From Leptolyngbya boryana PCC 6306 (GTDB lineage Bacteria > Cyanobacteriota > Cyanobacteriia > Leptolyngbyales > Leptolyngbyaceae), in contig NZ_KB731324.1 in the NCBI RefSeq assembly GCF_000353285.1, forward strand, positions 2,932,577 to 2,996,576: 64,000 bases of DNA, written 5' to 3'. The stretch's first letter is position 1; every line of letters starts with the position of its first letter. This document shows, in pieces, positions 36,590 through 45,071 of the stretch. The position numbers and the translations under genes are program-made. The notes under the pieces were generated by a model, which saw nothing but the letters and a program-made list of their open reading frames with translations, did no database searches and was not told the origin of the DNA.

Positions 36590-37432
36590 TTAGGCTGGGA
36601 GCTTTAACGATCGACGGGTTTGCGGACCGACTTGTCCATCAACGGACAATCCTTCCTTTTTCTGGAAGATTTCGATCGCAAGTTTCGTTGCCGCATCATA
36701 AATGCCAGTGACCTGATCCGTTTGCAGGAAACCTAAAGCCAATAAAGCCTGTTGCACTTTTCGGACATCTTCTCCTTCCATCGGAGGTGTCAGGAGTTTG
36801 AGAATTCTGGCGCGAGAGAAACCGCCTGCGGGCGATCGATCTAACCGCGATGCGGTCAAAGGTCCATACTGACCATCTAGCCAGTCGGGAGGATGAAGTT
36901 GATCATCAGGATTCTGTTTATTCCAAAGAATCTGGAACGCTTTGACTCCAATATCCCCGATATCATCTCGAACGCCGCCACCAATATAGGTAAAATGGAC
37001 TTCATCACCATCACCAAACCATTCCCATCCTTCTGCTTCCAAAGCATCTCTCCATTCCATCCAATCTGGAGTGTCAATGGCAAAGCCATCCTCGTGGTTA
37101 CTTCTTCCAGGTTTGGCGGCAATGCTTACAGCCCTTGTCCCCTGCCAGCTAAACAAAAGATGTTGTTGTACAACGGTTCGATAGGCAGAGGTCAATCTAA
37201 GAGTTTTTCCACGTCTACGAATTGCACGTCGTAGCGCATCCTTTGCCTTCGGTTGCAAGAAGAAGTTAACTGTTGCCTCATCACCCGATACGTCTAAATC
37301 ATCAAAGCTGACCAGAACATTCGGAATGAGTAGGTTTATCTCATCAATAATTTGCAGGCTCAAGCCTTTTACAGCACGGGTGCTGAAAGTGCCATCTGCA
37401 CGAGTTTCGACCACCTCTCTAACGATTGGCAT
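36590..37432 (-). CDS. M15 (VanY-type) peptidase with PG-binding domain
   Basis: About 280 residues from the ATG at 37432, which has AAGGAG upstream; the open frame to 37507 is not supported. The M15 fold shows LRLTSAYRTVVQQHLLF, SNHEDGFAIDTPD (zinc His and Asp) and DEVHFTYIG (second His). A C-terminal PG-binding domain follows (about 215-280: DVRKVQQALLALGFL, YDAATKLAIEIFQK). It would cut peptide bonds of the stem peptides. First gene of the three-hydrolase cluster; no signal peptide. Confidence 0.87.
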   Translation of the reverse strand: MPIVREVVETRADGTFSTRAVKGLSLQIIDEINLLIPNVLVSFDDLDVSGDEATVNFFLQPKAKDALRRAIRRRGKTLRLTSAYRTVVQQHLLFSWQGTRAVSIAAKPGRSNHEDGFAIDTPDWMEWRDALEAEGWEWFGDGDEVHFTYIGGGVRDDIGDIGVKAFQILWNKQNPDDQLHPPDWLDGQYGPLTASRLDRSPAGGFSRARILKLLTPPMEGEDVRKVQQALLALGFLQTDQVTGIYDAATKLAIEIFQKKEGLSVDGQVGPQTRRSLKLPA

Positions 37433-37887
37433 GGATGTTCTCCTTATTAGTTCAACTGACTTTTGGAAAGATAAAGTTTGAGAATTCACGATGAAGACAG
37501 CCCCCAATGCTTTAAGGCACTTGTCTTACTACTAGTCCTCACTGGCGTGTTATCTCTATCAAACCTATCTGTTGCGATCACGTCTTGTCAGTCGGAAGCA
37601 GGTCGGGTAAAAGTCGGATAAAGGTTGGGTAAAGAAACAGTAGATTTACGGAGCAATCAAATAAAATTCTATGGGAAACTGAAAAAATACTGAGAAACGA
37701 ACGGAAAGCAAGCGATCGATATGGATTCCTTTCTTATGGGGAAGGTCCTGGCTTTCAGCTTGTATCAAATCAGGGTGCATTCCCAAGCAAGTCACCGATT
37801 CACTAAGTCTCGTCCATCTGGACTATCGAATAACCCCTATCGCTCCGTCAGCTTACCAATTCACCTGTATCGACAAGGATTGAAGGG
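37433..37887. promoter_or_regulatory. Divergent intergenic region before the NB-ARC gene
   Basis: 455 bp without a gene between the leftward M15 peptidase and the rightward NB-ARC gene. Apart from the 11-bp repeat array at 37590-37633 I see no coding remnant, tRNA or strong hairpin. It must hold both promoters. Confidence 0.5.
37590..37633. repeat. Four 11-bp direct repeats (operator-like array)
   Basis: Four consecutive 11-mers: AGTCGGAAGCA, GGTCGGGTAAA, AGTCGGATAAA, GGTTGGGTAAA, in exact 11-bp register. On the opposite strand the last three read as CTTTACCC, CTTTATCC, TTTTACCC separated by 3 nt, the geometry of cyanobacterial Pho boxes and of other OmpR/PhoB-family sites (8-mers with 3-nt spacers), though only 6 of 8 positions of the Pho consensus match. 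It lies 158 bp upstream of the M15 peptidase start. Confidence 0.6.
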
Positions 37888-39180
37888 ATGACTGCTGAAG
37901 AAGGATTGGAACTTTTAGAACAGATTTTAGCGCCAACCTCATTAAATAAAGTACAGAGCCTTGTTTTTAAGCACGCTTGGGAGGATCGATCGTATAAACA
38001 AATCGCGGATGAATTTGACTACACCTTGGGATACATCAAAGATACGGGCTGTGAATTGTGGCAACTGCTGTCAACCGTCTTCGGGCAAAAGGTGACTCGA
38101 CGCAATTTTCAGACGATTCTCAAGAACTGGGTTCAAACTGGAACCCCAACACGCAACCTTGAAAAAGATGTTCAAATTTCCGAATTCACCCTGCACGATC
38201 GTATCGACTGGGGAGAAGTCATTGATGTTTCTCGGTTCTACAATCGCATCATAGAGTTAGCTACCCTGAAACAGTGGATTCAGCACGATCGCTGTCGATT
38301 GATTGCCATTCTGGGAATAGGTGGTGTGGGCAAAACAGCCCTGTCGGTCAAGCTAGCGGAACAGGCTCAGGACGATTTTGAATTCGTGGTTTGGCGAAGT
38401 CTACGTCATGCACCTTCCCTACCAGATTTACTTGCCGACTTGATTCCGTTTCTGTCTCAGCAGCAGACAGTAAAACTTCCAGAAGTCTTGGATGCCCAGA
38501 TCTCTTGCTTGATGAGATATCTGCGCCAGCGGCGATGCTTACTGGTGCTCGACAACGTAGAATCTATCCTGCAAAGTGGTGAGCGCAGTGGACGCTATTG
38601 CCAAGGTTATGAAGCGTATGGTCAGTTGATCGCCCGAGTGAGTGATGAACGGCACCAGAGTTGTTTGGTGTTGACCAGTCGAGAAAAACCAGCAGAAGTG
38701 AGCATTCGAGAGGGAGACATACTGCCTGCACGATCGCTACAACTTACCGGATTAAAAGCTTCCGAAGCTCAGAAGATTCTGGATGAGAAAGGATTGCATG
38801 AGTCAAATGCCTATTGCCGTCAGTTGATTGAGTACTATAGTGGCAATCCGTTAGCGTTGAAGATTGCTGCTGCCACCATTCGATCCCTGTTCAATGGGGA
38901 TGTGAAGGCTTTCTTGAATCAGGGAATCATCGCTTTTGGAGATATTAATGAGTTGTTTTATCAGCAGTTTGATCGTCTGTCTCAGCTCGAACAGCAGGTG
39001 ATGTATTGGCTTGCAATTTCTAGAAAATGGCTCATGCTAGAGGAATTGCAAGAAGGTATTATACCAAAAACCTCACGGAGAGAGCTATTGGAAGCTGTGG
39101 CATCGCTGCAAGCCCGATCGCTGATTGAGACCAGTACTGCGGGATTTTCTCAGCAACCTGTGGTGATGGAATGCTGGCAT
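37888..39180 (+). pseudogene. Truncated vMAP-HTH / NB-ARC protein gene
   Basis: The frame runs to 39321 (477 codons). The N-terminal 80 residues match the vWA-MoxR-associated HTH domain (LNKVQSLVFKHAWEDRSYKQI). The NB-ARC ATPase follows (about 110-400) with P-loop ILGIGGVGKTALS, RCLLVLDNVESIL and CLVLTSREKP. The family continues after FSQQPVVME with a helical spacer and usually WD40 repeats. Here the sequence changes abruptly at about 39170-39180, and the rest is antisense to the convergent LD-carboxypeptidase gene. The protein has therefore lost its C-terminal sensor. The ATPase part is intact, so a short product could still be made. Confidence 0.82.
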
Positions 39181-40058
39181 AGTATGCCTCGATCACTATC
39201 TAATTCCACTGGAATTCCGACCGGAAGTGCTGCATTCTCGCCGTCATGTCCGAACGGTAAGCCTGAAACGATCGGAATTCCTAGATCCGAGAGTCGATCG
39301 CGTAAAACCTCTTCAACTTGAAAGCTGGGAATATTGGCAGGCGGATCGCACTGGCTGAATCGTCCGATCGCAATTCCCCGAATTTTTGCCAAAGCACCGC
39401 AGGTTCGCCAATGCGTTAACATGCGATCGATCCGATACGGGGCTTCTGTGACATCTTCGATCGCTAAAATTACGTCGGTTAAATCGGGTTGCCAAGGTGT
39501 AAACAGTAAATGGGTTGCAACGGTGAGATTTGCAGGAAGTAACAAGCCTGATGCTTTGCCCATGCCCCAACCGTTTCCTTGCAGCATCGGCAAAGCTCGA
39601 CCTTCAACCCAATCAAACAATCGGGCTTGTGACCAATCGGGTTCAGATGCGATCGTCGTCAACAAAGGTGCATGAACGCCAGAAATACCTTGTTCTGCAT
39701 ACGCCCAGAGCAAACTTGTAATATCTGAAAAGCCGATCAGCCATTTCGGCTCAACCGATGGAAACGACCATTTTTCAAGTAATCTTGCACCGCCCCAACC
39801 ACCGCGCGCGCAGAGAATGCCGCGACAGTTCGGATCTTGAAGCGCGGTTTCCAGTTGAATGCGGCGATGTTTATCGGTTCCAGCGAGATAGCCATAGCGA
39901 TCGTCAAATCCGGGAGTCAATTCAACTCGATAGCCTCTTTGTCGCCAGACTTTTACCCCTTGCTGAAATGCCGTCAATTCGCGCAAGGCTCCGCTTGGGG
40001 CAATCACCCGCAATAAGTCACCCGATCGAAGTGGAGCCGGAATCTGACAGCGTTTCAT
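39150..40058 (-). CDS. ldcA: LD-carboxypeptidase (S66 family)
   Basis: Removes the terminal D-Ala from tetrapeptides during murein recycling. In 302 residues: LRVIAPSGALRE, CARGGWGGARLLE, nucleophile Ser in GFSDITSLLWAY, and the C-terminal GLPFGHDGENAALPVGIPVELD. The last about 9 residues (CQHSITTGC) are encoded by the antisense of the NB-ARC fragment, so the original C-terminus was replaced or slightly altered at the same junction. The catalytic core is complete, so it is probably active. Confidence 0.9.
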   Translation of the reverse strand: MKRCQIPAPLRSGDLLRVIAPSGALRELTAFQQGVKVWRQRGYRVELTPGFDDRYGYLAGTDKHRRIQLETALQDPNCRGILCARGGWGGARLLEKWSFPSVEPKWLIGFSDITSLLWAYAEQGISGVHAPLLTTIASEPDWSQARLFDWVEGRALPMLQGNGWGMGKASGLLLPANLTVATHLLFTPWQPDLTDVILAIEDVTEAPYRIDRMLTHWRTCGALAKIRGIAIGRFSQCDPPANIPSFQVEEVLRDRLSDLGIPIVSGLPFGHDGENAALPVGIPVELDSDRGILCQHSITTGC

Positions 40059-40109
40059 AGAAGTATCCGTAAGATGCGTTTTGGCTGCGCTTAAAGCTTA
40101 AGCTCCAGG

Positions 40110-41195
40110 CTAAGCACAACCGAAACTCGAATTTCGGGATTGTACAATGCGATCGAGCCAAATTTCTAAGCGATTTCCCATCGCGCTCAAAGAATACTCC
40201 AGTTCGGCATCCTGCCGACACATTGCGCGATCGATGTGGTCGAGTTTTGCGATCGCGCTGACTAATCCCTCAATGCTATCGGGTTCAACTAACCAGCCTG
40301 TTTTACCATCTTTGACAATTTCAGCAGGCCCACCGCGACGATAAGCAATCACCGGAACACCACACGCTAGCGCTTCAATCGCAACATTGCCAAATGCCTC
40401 AACCCAACGCGGAGTCATCAACAAAGCTTGTGATTCTCCTAAAGCTTTTTGTAAGTCTTGTGTTGGAAGAAACCCGCAGTACTCGATCGCAGCATCGGGA
40501 TAGTTTGCTTGAATGCTTTGCCAATAAGATTCGTCTTGAATCACGCCCCAAATTTTTAAGGGGATTCTCGCTTTTTCTATCGCTGCGACGGCATCTTCTA
40601 AGCCTTTCTCCGGCGCGATTCGACCCACCCAAGCTAATTGATGTTTCGGAGTTGGATTGAACTGATATTGAGTCAGATCAAAGCCGTTTTTCAAATTGAA
40701 ACAGGCATCTTTGAAGCGAAAGGTTTCGGCTTGAGCAAGGCTATGAACGGCGATCGTGGTTGGAAAGCTGGATGCAACCTGTTCAATGATGTGATCCATT
40801 GCATCGGTGAGTGACCCCATGCTCACTAAATGCGCGATCGCACAATCGAAAAAGGGCGTGAGATAGAACGGCAACCAATCATAGGCAAAGTTGATGATCA
40901 CGTCATAGTCGCTTTGATTGTGACGCGCATAGTCCCACATCTTGCCCAACACTGAATTAGGAGGCAACGTTACTAAGGCATCTCGACCTTGAGATTGAGC
41001 AGTAATTTGCAGATGACCGGGAATCTGAATCAGCGGAATGTCTTCTAAGGCAGAACCTTCGGGTGCAACGACCGTGACAGAATGATTCAGAGCAATCAGC
41101 GATCGCGCAATATTTGTCAGTGTTAATTCAACTCCGCCTCCTAAACCAGAACCGATCGCACCAACGGGTGTTGAGAGTAATAAGAGTCGAGCCAC
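40110..41195 (-). CDS. Glycosyltransferase family 4
   Basis: About 361 residues from the probable GTG start at 41195 (ARLLLLSTPVGAIGSGLGGG); the open frame extends to an ATG at 41252, but that segment looks non-conserved. Motifs: GGGVELTLTNIARSL, LAWVGRIAPEKGLEDAVAAI, and donor site TPRWVEAFGNVAIEALACG with PVIAYRRGGPAEIV. Probably a sucrose-phosphate/hexosyl-type GT4; acceptor unknown. It is followed by ldcA in the same direction after a 51-bp gap. Confidence 0.88.
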   Translation of the reverse strand: MARLLLLSTPVGAIGSGLGGGVELTLTNIARSLIALNHSVTVVAPEGSALEDIPLIQIPGHLQITAQSQGRDALVTLPPNSVLGKMWDYARHNQSDYDVIINFAYDWLPFYLTPFFDCAIAHLVSMGSLTDAMDHIIEQVASSFPTTIAVHSLAQAETFRFKDACFNLKNGFDLTQYQFNPTPKHQLAWVGRIAPEKGLEDAVAAIEKARIPLKIWGVIQDESYWQSIQANYPDAAIEYCGFLPTQDLQKALGESQALLMTPRWVEAFGNVAIEALACGVPVIAYRRGGPAEIVKDGKTGWLVEPDSIEGLVSAIAKLDHIDRAMCRQDAELEYSLSAMGNRLEIWLDRIVQSRNSSFGCA

Positions 41196-41315
41196 AAAAT
41201 GTCTTGATGAACAGCTAATTGATCTTAGAAGATAACGTTGACCGCGATCCAAGAAAGGTAATTGCCATAATTTAGTCAGGCTTTAAATCAAGCACCGCCG
41301 CATGAGTCATGTGCA

Positions 41316-41356
41316 ACCCAAAAAATCCCAGAGAAAATTCAGGGATAGCTTTGGGT
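41316..41356. other. Two-part hairpin upstream of the kinase gene
   Basis: ACCCAAA (41316-41322) pairs with TTTGGGT (41350-41356), and ATCCC (41325-41329) with GGGAT (41342-41346), with a small internal loop and a 12-nt apical loop. It lies in the divergent intergenic region 104 bp before the kinase start. It could be part of the kinase leader; no terminator-type U-run. Confidence 0.45.
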
Positions 41357-41459
41357 CAACTTGATTCCTATTCTTAGGCGATCGAAAAACCGCCTCGCTT
41401 ACTCCGATCAATTTAAGATCCAGTGATACAGTTGATCAGCATCATTTCCTGACCTCGTT

Positions 41460-42989
41460 ATGAGCCTACCGTTTCCTGATGGCACGATCGTTCAAAACCG
41501 TTACCGAATTCAACGCATGTTGGGTCAGGGTGGCTTTGGTCGCACTTACCTAGCAGAAGATACGAATCGTTTCAACGAAACTTGTGTTCTAAAGGAATTT
41601 GAACCTGCCTCACAAGGTTCAAAACATGCCCAGAAAGCGGAAGAACTCTTTACTCGCGAAGCTAAGGTTCTCCATCAACTGCATCATCCTCAGATTCCGC
41701 AGTTCCGCGAACTGTTTCAGATCAAAACGCAGAATCGGGAATTGTTTTTCTTAGTTCAAGATTACGTCGCAGGCAAAACCTATGAGCAATTGCTAAACGA
41801 TCGCCGAAATCGCGGCATGACTTTCAGCGAATCGGAAGCGGTTCAACTCTTGCAACAGCTTCTACCCGTTTTAGACTACATTCATCGATCGGGCATTGTG
41901 CATCGTGATATTTCTCCAGATAACATCATTCTGCGAGATCTCGATCAAAAGCCTGTCTTAATCGATTTTGGTGTCGTCAAAGCGGCAGCAACTCAAGCAG
42001 TACATTCCGGGCAAACCTTAGTCGGTAAACCTGGCTATGCTCCCATCGAACAGCTTCATAAAGGCAGCGCGGATTCGAGTAGTGATTTGTATGCGTTGGC
42101 TGTGACGATCATTGTTCTGCTGACGGGACGCGAAGCCCAATCGCTGTTCGATTCGATGAATATGACCTGTCAGTGGAAGCAATACACGAACGCTTCGCCC
42201 GCGTTCGCGCAGGTGATCGATCGCATGTTGAGTAATCGCCCTCGCGATCGCTATCCTGCTGCTCAAGAAGTGATGGAAGCGCTGTCCAGAGTTTCATCTG
42301 GTTCTATGGTTCTAACCCATGCGCCTGTTCCTATCCCGCCGCCGATCCCTCCTAACTCAACCCATTCAACTCATCAAGGAACAGTTGCGCTGGCAGGCAA
42401 AAGGCATCGCCGTTCAACGGTTGCGAACTCAACGACTACTGGAACTTATCCGCGTCCTTGGTTTGAATCTGCATTTGATGTGCCACTTGCGTTATTCCAC
42501 GGGGCTTACAAACTGCTGAAGTGGATGTTTCGAGCGATGTTTGGCATCGTGCGATTGACGATGTTCGGTATGACTAAATTAGTCGTACGAGTGCTGCTTT
42601 GGATTTTAGCGATCGTCAGCTTCATCTGGCTTGTGCCGCAAGTCTTTCCGTATGTTGCTAAATCGGTTCCTGATTTTAGTAAAGCCGTTCCTGACTTTAG
42701 TAAAGCCGTTCCTGACTTTAGTAAAGTTCTGCCAAAACCAACGAGTGTGCAAGCGATCGACTACGAAGCGGAATGTCGAAAGTTGGGCATTGATTACAAC
42801 GACTTCATTGCTCAAGTCAACGATGAGTTTTACCGTAAGTTTCCCGCGCGACGAGGCAAGCCGCTTACTCAATCACAAGCTGATGAGAAGTTTCGGAGCG
42901 AATGGCATCGAATTGCTCAGAATCTTCTGAGTGAGAAGTCAGGCGATCTCAAATCTCAGCGCAAAGTGGCTGAAGATTCTAATTTTTAA
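41460..42989 (+). CDS. Membrane-anchored Ser/Thr protein kinase
   Basis: 509 residues. Kinase domain about 15-285: Gly loop LGQGGFGRTYLAE, Lys in CVLKEFEP, catalytic loop HRDISPDNI (about 149-157; Ser in place of the usual Lys, as in many cyanobacterial kinases), DFGVVK, GYAPIEQ and LTGREAQSLF. A Pro/Ser-rich linker with a basic patch follows, then a membrane helix (about 377-397) and three VPDFSKA repeats. A 70-residue C-terminal domain ends the protein. Type SPK; the substrate is unknown. Confidence 0.92.
   Translation: MSLPFPDGTIVQNRYRIQRMLGQGGFGRTYLAEDTNRFNETCVLKEFEPASQGSKHAQKAEELFTREAKVLHQLHHPQIPQFRELFQIKTQNRELFFLVQDYVAGKTYEQLLNDRRNRGMTFSESEAVQLLQQLLPVLDYIHRSGIVHRDISPDNIILRDLDQKPVLIDFGVVKAAATQAVHSGQTLVGKPGYAPIEQLHKGSADSSSDLYALAVTIIVLLTGREAQSLFDSMNMTCQWKQYTNASPAFAQVIDRMLSNRPRDRYPAAQEVMEALSRVSSGSMVLTHAPVPIPPPIPPNSTHSTHQGTVALAGKRHRRSTVANSTTTGTYPRPWFESAFDVPLALFHGAYKLLKWMFRAMFGIVRLTMFGMTKLVVRVLLWILAIVSFIWLVPQVFPYVAKSVPDFSKAVPDFSKAVPDFSKVLPKPTSVQAIDYEAECRKLGIDYNDFIAQVNDEFYRKFPARRGKPLTQSQADEKFRSEWHRIAQNLLSEKSGDLKSQRKVAEDSNF
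42666..42728 (+). repeat. Three 21-bp tandem repeats inside the kinase gene
   Basis: Three copies of the 21-mer GTTCCTGAYTTTAGTAAAGCC lie at 42666-42686, 42687-42707 and 42708-42728, nearly identical, encoding VPDFSKA three times just after the membrane helix. The near-identity at DNA level suggests recent, length-variable duplication. Confidence 0.9.
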
Positions 42990-43067
42990 ATCTCTCTACG
43001 GGTTACGGGTTGAGCAGAGCCAAAACTCAACCCCAATCAAGCAGACTAAAGCACGTTCTCTAAACAG

Positions 43068-43724
43068 TCAAAGCTCCCAATTTGCTAAAGCCTGACTCAA
43101 TACAGTTTGAATCCGCTCTTCTACCTCGTCCTCGCTCCCACTCGCGTCAATTCTCAACACCCGATCGCGATCCCGTTCAGCTAAAGCTGCAAATCCCGCT
43201 CTAACCCGATGATGAAAATCGAGACTCGCCTGCTCAATCCGGTCAGGTTTTCCGGTTCCAGAAGCATCGCGTTGTCCCCGTTTCTGCATCCGTTCTAGAC
43301 CTGCTTCCACCTCGATATCTAACCAAAGCGTCAAATCGCTCTGCAAGCCCCCAGTGGCAATCTGATTGAGCTGATCAATCAGTTCAAAATCCAACTCTCT
43401 TCCATAGCCTTGATAAGCGATCGTCGAATCCGTATAGCGATCGCACAAAATCCAATGTCCCTGTTCTAAGTGCGGGCGCAAAAAACCTTCCACATGTTGC
43501 GCACGGTCGGCAGCATACAGTAATAATTCTGTGCGATCATAAATTTCTTCTTCTCCGTGTAGCAATAGTTGTCGGATTTCTGTTCCGAGCTGTGTTCCTC
43601 CTGGCTCACGAGTTGTCATCACTTCGCTCCCCAACTGCGTCGTCAGCCATTGGCGCGATCGCTGCAACTGCGTCGTTTTTCCACAGCCTTCAATCCCTTC
43701 AAAGACAATTAATTTACCGTCCAT
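43068..43724 (-). CDS. tmk: Thymidylate kinase
   Basis: Phosphorylates dTMP to dTDP. Start taken at the ATG at 43724, giving 218 residues of normal length; the open frame upstream to 43973 has no similarity. P-loop FEGIEGCGKTTQ (8-19), TREPGGTQLGTEIR, DRYTDSTIAYQGYGR and the LID segment KRGQRDAS-type sequence are present. Cytosolic; single gene. Confidence 0.95.
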   Translation of the reverse strand: MDGKLIVFEGIEGCGKTTQLQRSRQWLTTQLGSEVMTTREPGGTQLGTEIRQLLLHGEEEIYDRTELLLYAADRAQHVEGFLRPHLEQGHWILCDRYTDSTIAYQGYGRELDFELIDQLNQIATGGLQSDLTLWLDIEVEAGLERMQKRGQRDASGTGKPDRIEQASLDFHHRVRAGFAALAERDRDRVLRIDASGSEDEVEERIQTVLSQALANWEL

Positions 43725-44011
43725 TTGTTTCGATCGCTTTTCTCTTCGACATTTTAGAGTATTGCAAAACTCGAACTTTTCTATTTGATCCTGGCAAATT
43801 AAACCACTTTTAGAGGAATTCGGTATAAAGGGAATGATGACAGATTGACAGAAACACGACAAACTGGAAAACACCTTCGCTGCCTGAGCCATCCTCTTAG
43901 TCCGGAAGCCAGGATTAAAATTTAAGAACACTTCCCTAGACCGGGGTATCGTTTTAGCGTAGGTTGGAAACATAAAGTGAAGATTCGCTTGTCACAAGAT
44001 TGGGGTTTGAT

Positions 44012-44359
44012 ATGGCTCGATACACCTGTCTATTCACTGTTGGAGTCCCAATGCAGCAGCTCCAGCCGCTGTTGAATCAGACGTTGAAATCCTGCAATCT
44101 GGATGTGATTTACGCGACTGAGGATTATTTGATGGCGCGTGAAATCCCCGGAAATGTGGCATTCCCAAAACTAGTCACTGTTGAAGTGCTGATCGACAAA
44201 ACGACTGCGACCGAGAAAGAAACTCGCCTCAATTTCGTGATCAAAAACGAGGAGTTACCGCTCCAGCTCGAGAATCACTGCCGCAAAATGTTTAATTTGG
44301 TCAATCAAACGATTACCGAGAATCAGGGGTGGAATTTGATTGAGACGGTGACGGGGTGA
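44012..44359 (+). CDS. Conserved small cyanobacterial protein
   Basis: 115 residues from the ATG at 44012; a TTG four codons earlier opens the frame. It starts MARYTCLFTVGVPMQQLQPL. It is a soluble alpha/beta-looking protein with no known motif; the family is not known to me by name. It is followed by a strong terminator and divergent from tmk, so it is probably monocistronic. Confidence 0.75.
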   Translation: MARYTCLFTVGVPMQQLQPLLNQTLKSCNLDVIYATEDYLMAREIPGNVAFPKLVTVEVLIDKTTATEKETRLNFVIKNEELPLQLENHCRKMFNLVNQTITENQGWNLIETVTG

Positions 44360-44372
44360 TTGGTTGGGGGAT

Positions 44373-44416
44373 CAAAAAAAACGCCCTAGCAACATAAATC
44401 TGCCAGGGCATTTTTT
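44373..44416. terminator. Bidirectional terminator
   Basis: GCCCTaGCA (44382-44390) pairs with TGCcAGGGC (44400-44408), stem of eight pairs plus one mismatch and a 9-nt loop. It is followed by TTTTTT (44410-44415) on the plus strand and preceded by eight A residues (44373-44380), which are Ts for the minus strand. It serves the small rightward gene and the convergent FHA gene. Confidence 0.88.
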
Positions 44417-44433
44417 ATATCAAAAGATAAAAC

Positions 44434-44859
44434 TCAATCATCCTCTGGATCACCCACCATATTCGGGCTAATTAACGTAATATCAAACTCATCTGGTGGA
44501 ACTGTCAAAACGGCATCCCGCTTGAGCAGATAGTAAATCGCACGAACTTGAGGACCAAACACAATTTCGTCCTGGTTGCGAAGATCACACTGTTGCAGTT
44601 TCCGACCATTGATTAGTAAGCCATTCGCGCTGGGCTTACCTTTGAGATTGCCATCAACGATTCGATAATAGTGAGTCCCATCTTCATTTGGCAATTGAAG
44701 TAAAGTCGCATGACGGCGAGAGACAAACTGAGACACCAAGCGAATGTCACACTTGGCATCGCGTCCGATCGAGTAAACAGGAGCATCTAACACAAACTCC
44801 CGGCGACCTTTATCGTCTTCGATAATTATCAGGTGGTTTTGATGCGGTTCTGAAGGCAT
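44434..44859 (-). CDS. FHA-domain protein
   Basis: A 141-residue single FHA domain: LDAPVYSIGRDAKCDIRLVS, FVSRRHATLLQL, NGLLINGRKLQQCDLRNQDEI. It has the phosphothreonine-binding Arg (IGRD), Ser (SRRH) and Asn (ANG). It probably docks onto phosphoproteins; the Ser/Thr kinase gene is 1.5 kb away but not in the same unit. The last 30 residues are acidic. Confidence 0.9.
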   Translation of the reverse strand: MPSEPHQNHLIIIEDDKGRREFVLDAPVYSIGRDAKCDIRLVSQFVSRRHATLLQLPNEDGTHYYRIVDGNLKGKPSANGLLINGRKLQQCDLRNQDEIVFGPQVRAIYYLLKRDAVLTVPPDEFDITLISPNMVGDPEDD

Positions 44860-45071
44860 TGATATTCAGCTTGAAAGGGTGGGCGAATAGAAAGGGGATC
44901 AGCCTAAGATGGACTTAGGATAGACCGAGCTTGATCGGATCAACACAGTACGAGTACCGACATTTCTCGAGATAACTTGCTGCGGGATTTCATTGTAATA
45001 AATAAAACATGGTCGGAGCAAATTTGATCGAAATGATCCTGGCTCTCATTGATCAGCCCTACTTTAGCTGA

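Noticed and set aside
34817-39180. Prophage
   Set aside because: Lytic enzymes are present but no integrase, capsid, portal, terminase, tail or attachment-site repeat could be recognised.
37888-39321. A complete NB-ARC protein with a novel C-terminus
   Set aside because: The final about 50 codons are exactly antisense to a well-conserved LD-carboxypeptidase end, so the extra residues are an accident of the junction.
43725-43973. N-terminal extension of thymidylate kinase
   Set aside because: The kinase fold begins at MDGKLIVFEG; the upstream segment has no family similarity and would make an overlong protein.
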